Part shown: positions 62,174 through 64,000 of the stretch, piece after piece | Numbering within the stretch: the stretch's first letter is position 1 | Layout of the letters: each line of letters begins with the position of its first letter | Assembly (NCBI GenBank): GCA_947625615.1 | Contig: CANQPB010000004.1 | Location: forward strand, 37,951 to 101,950 | Reading direction: 5' to 3' | DNA from: an uncultured Clostridia bacterium | GTDB lineage: Bacteria; Bacillota; Clostridia; Oscillospirales; Ruminococcaceae | DNA length: 64,000 nucleotides | Position numbers and translations under genes: made by a program | The notes under the pieces: generated by a model | Seen by the model: only the letters and a program-made list of their open reading frames with translations | Database searches by the model: none | Told to the model about the DNA's origin: nothing

Positions 62174-62471
62174 ATCGCACCTCCCGAATTTTAGTTACGC
62201 TCCCCTGCCCGCGGCTCGGAGAATATTCCGCAAAGCCGGGTTTGGGATATTATATCATTTTTTCGGCAAAAAAGCAACAACACAGGAAGAATAGGGAGTG
62301 TCCATTCCGCACGCATTATCCTATGCTTAAAAAACGTCGCCGGAAGGCGACACCTCGAAATTCTGACCTCTGACATCTAATTTCTGTTTTCTGATGTGGC
62401 CGTTTCGGCCACATCGGGAAGAATATACTGTCGCGCAAAAAACCGCAGCGCGGGCTGCGGGTTTTTATCGG
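62174..62471. other. Intergenic region with hairpins and a dispersed 14-mer
   Basis: 298 bp, no gene. Contains a perfect 10-bp stem with loop TTT at 62393-62415 and the 14-mer TTCTGACCTCTGAC (62361-62374), which is the exact reverse complement of 55402-55415. The MATE gene terminator is at 62437-62460. Confidence 0.75.
62437..62460 (-). terminator. Terminator of the MATE gene
   Basis: Minus-strand CCGCAG - CCCGCG - CTGCGG followed by TTTTTT, 12 nt after the stop at 62472. Confidence 0.88.
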
Positions 62472-63908
62472 TTATCGGCTTAACTCCGCCGGGTTTTGCA
62501 AGGCGGCAGGCATGTGCGGCTTTTCCCCGGAAAGCTGCCTGTAGGTTCTTAAAATGACGGCCGCCGAAACGAGAGCCGTGAGAATGTCGGACACCGGCAT
62601 TGAATAGAGCACGCCGTCGAGGCCGAAAAACTGCGGGAGCAAAAGTGCAAATCCGACGCCGAAGACAATTTCCCGCACCATTGAAAGCATTGTCGATTCC
62701 GCGGCCTTGCCCATGGCCTGCAAAAAGATGAAAGCCGCCTTGTTCACGCAGGCAAACACCACCATGCAAAGGTATATCCTGAACGCCCTGAGCGCGAAAT
62801 CGGTGTAATAGACACTCTCGTTTTTGGCACCGAAGATACCGATAAGCTGCTTTGGCAGAAGCTCGGCGGCCGCAAGCGCCAAAAGGCCGACGCATGCCTC
62901 CGCCGCCAGAAGCCTTGTGAACAGGTTCTTAACGCGGGTCTTATTGCCGGAGCCCATGTTGAAGCCGACGATAGGTATGCAGCCCGCAGCCATTCCGACG
63001 ACGGCGGAAATGACTATCTGGAAAAATTTCATGACTATTCCGACAACCGCCATGGGTATCTGCGCATACTGCTCAAGGCCGAAAATATCGTCGAGCGCGC
63101 CGTATTTGCGGATCATATTGTTTATAGCCGCCATAGCTGCGACAAGAGATATCTGCGACAAAAAGCTGCAGATACCGAGTGTAAGCGTCTTGCAGACTAT
63201 GCCGCCGCGCAGCCTGAAATCTTCCTTTGAAAGCTTTACCGTCCTTGTGTTAGCAAGATATATCACCGCTAAAACCGCAGTCGCTATCTGGCCGATGACG
63301 GTTGCCGCTGCGGCGCCGGTCATTCCCCACCTGAAAACAAAGATAAACAAAGGGTCTAAGACTATATTTATGACCGCGCCCGCGACGGTCGATATCATCG
63401 CAAATTTCGGGCTGCCGTCGGCGCGGATAACCGGATTCATCGCCTGGCCGAACATATAAAAGGGTATGCCGAGGGTTATCCAGAAGAAATATTCTTTCGA
63501 GCAGCTGAAGGTTTCTTCATTGACGGTGCCGCCGAAAAGGGTGATTATGCCGTCGCTGAAAACAAGATAGACCGCCGTCAGAACAAGGCTTGACATCACC
63601 GTCATGACTATCGCACTCCCGACGCTTCGGCCGGCGTTTTCGGGTTCGTTTCTGCCGAGGCTTAAGCTGACGAACGCGCAGCAGCCGTCGCCGATCATAA
63701 CGGCTATGGCAAGGGCTATTACGGTCAGCGGAAAGACAACGGTGTTTGCGGCGTTGCCGAACGAGCCGAGATATGAAGCGTTCGCTATGAATATCTGGTC
63801 GACGATATTGTAAAGCGCGCCGACAAGCAGCGAAATTATGCAGGGCAGAGCGTATTTCGCCATGAGCCTGCCGATTTTTTCTTCCGATAGATAATTCTGA
63901 TTTTGCAT
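62472..63908 (-). CDS. MATE-family multidrug/cation exporter
   Basis: 478 residues, 12 predicted membrane helices in two homologous halves. Each half shows the MATE opening pattern (MAKYALPCIISLLVGALYNI in the first, GICSFLSQISLVAAMAA in the second). Also present is FYMFGQAMNPVIRADGSPKF, a conserved DinF/MATE loop. It exports drugs or metabolites by Na+ or H+ antiport; the substrate is unknown. Confidence 0.94.
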   Translation of the reverse strand: MQNQNYLSEEKIGRLMAKYALPCIISLLVGALYNIVDQIFIANASYLGSFGNAANTVVFPLTVIALAIAVMIGDGCCAFVSLSLGRNEPENAGRSVGSAIVMTVMSSLVLTAVYLVFSDGIITLFGGTVNEETFSCSKEYFFWITLGIPFYMFGQAMNPVIRADGSPKFAMISTVAGAVINIVLDPLFIFVFRWGMTGAAAATVIGQIATAVLAVIYLANTRTVKLSKEDFRLRGGIVCKTLTLGICSFLSQISLVAAMAAINNMIRKYGALDDIFGLEQYAQIPMAVVGIVMKFFQIVISAVVGMAAGCIPIVGFNMGSGNKTRVKNLFTRLLAAEACVGLLALAAAELLPKQLIGIFGAKNESVYYTDFALRAFRIYLCMVVFACVNKAAFIFLQAMGKAAESTMLSMVREIVFGVGFALLLPQFFGLDGVLYSMPVSDILTALVSAAVILRTYRQLSGEKPHMPAALQNPAELSR

Positions 63909-63930
63909 TTAAATACCTCCAAAAAATCAC

Positions 63931-63980
63931 AACCCCACGTAAAACGTGGGGTTTGAATAATGGCCCTATAAGGGCCATTA
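63931..63980. other. Two consecutive perfect hairpins upstream of the MATE gene
   Basis: AACCCCACG/CGTGGGGTT (63931-63939 with 63945-63953, loop TAAAA) followed by TTTG, and a 10-bp stem TAATGGCCCT/AGGGCCATTA with loop ATA (63958-63980). The first could terminate transcription coming from the left or act in the MATE leader; the second matches the 3-nt-loop class of the other gaps. Confidence 0.75.
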
Positions 63981-64000
63981 TACCAGCCGCACCCAAGTAG

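Overview
The window reads as one chromosome segment of a spore-forming, Gram-positive Clostridia bacterium, most like an Oscillospiraceae/Ruminococcaceae gut lineage. The basis is the gene set and order (smc-ftsY-rdgB-yhbY-nadD-yqeK-LCP-rsfS-leuS, topA-trmFO-plsX-rnc, infC-rpmI-rplT, addB-addA), endospore genes (spoIIR, spoIVA, a sipL-like gene), S-box and RFN riboswitches, and near-consensus sigma-A promoters (TTGACA-N17-TATAAT). The species cannot be named from the sequence alone.

Positions 1 to about 13,300 are the right-hand end of a prophage, all on the plus strand: tail fibre, baseplate protein, a diversity-generating retroelement (DGR), a lysis module (holin, amidase with SPOR domain), a collagen-like tail protein and a tyrosine integrase. 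The integrase lies beside the 3' end of a tRNA-Thr(GGT) gene, a typical attachment site. Head, packaging and lysogeny genes and the other att copy must lie left of the window.

The DGR is the outstanding feature. A 556-residue target protein ends in a 114-bp variable repeat (VR, 5271-5384). A template repeat (TR, 5567-5680) lies 183 bp past the end of the VR. The two differ at 17 positions, every one an adenine in the TR. A 7-bp stem/4-nt loop hairpin follows the VR, a structured spacer follows the TR, and a reverse transcriptase (RT1) comes next. The cassette then continues with two small phage proteins, an Avd-like four-helix protein, a 278-bp non-coding gap, and a second, unrelated-looking reverse transcriptase (RT2). 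Two reverse transcriptases in one cassette is unusual, and the avd-gap-RT2 order mirrors the avd-TR-RT order of the Bordetella phage DGR.

From 13,496 to 55,368 the chromosome is densely packed minus-strand housekeeping operons: S-adenosylmethionine synthesis and riboflavin uptake under riboswitches, EF-P, tRNA charging, NAD synthesis, ribosome maturation, chromosome segregation (SMC), protein targeting (FtsY), phospholipid synthesis (PlsX), topoisomerase I, DprA, translation factor IF-3 with L35/L20, AddAB and RecD2 recombination enzymes, and sporulation proteins.

From 55,570 to the right end the DNA is looser. It holds a family of three small secreted paralogues, a 108-bp tandem repeat inside the long leader of that operon, a DUF1292 protein, RuvX, a LURP-one protein, a ROK glucokinase, a membrane protein and a MATE exporter. 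These are separated by intergenic stretches packed with perfect short hairpins and dispersed repeats.
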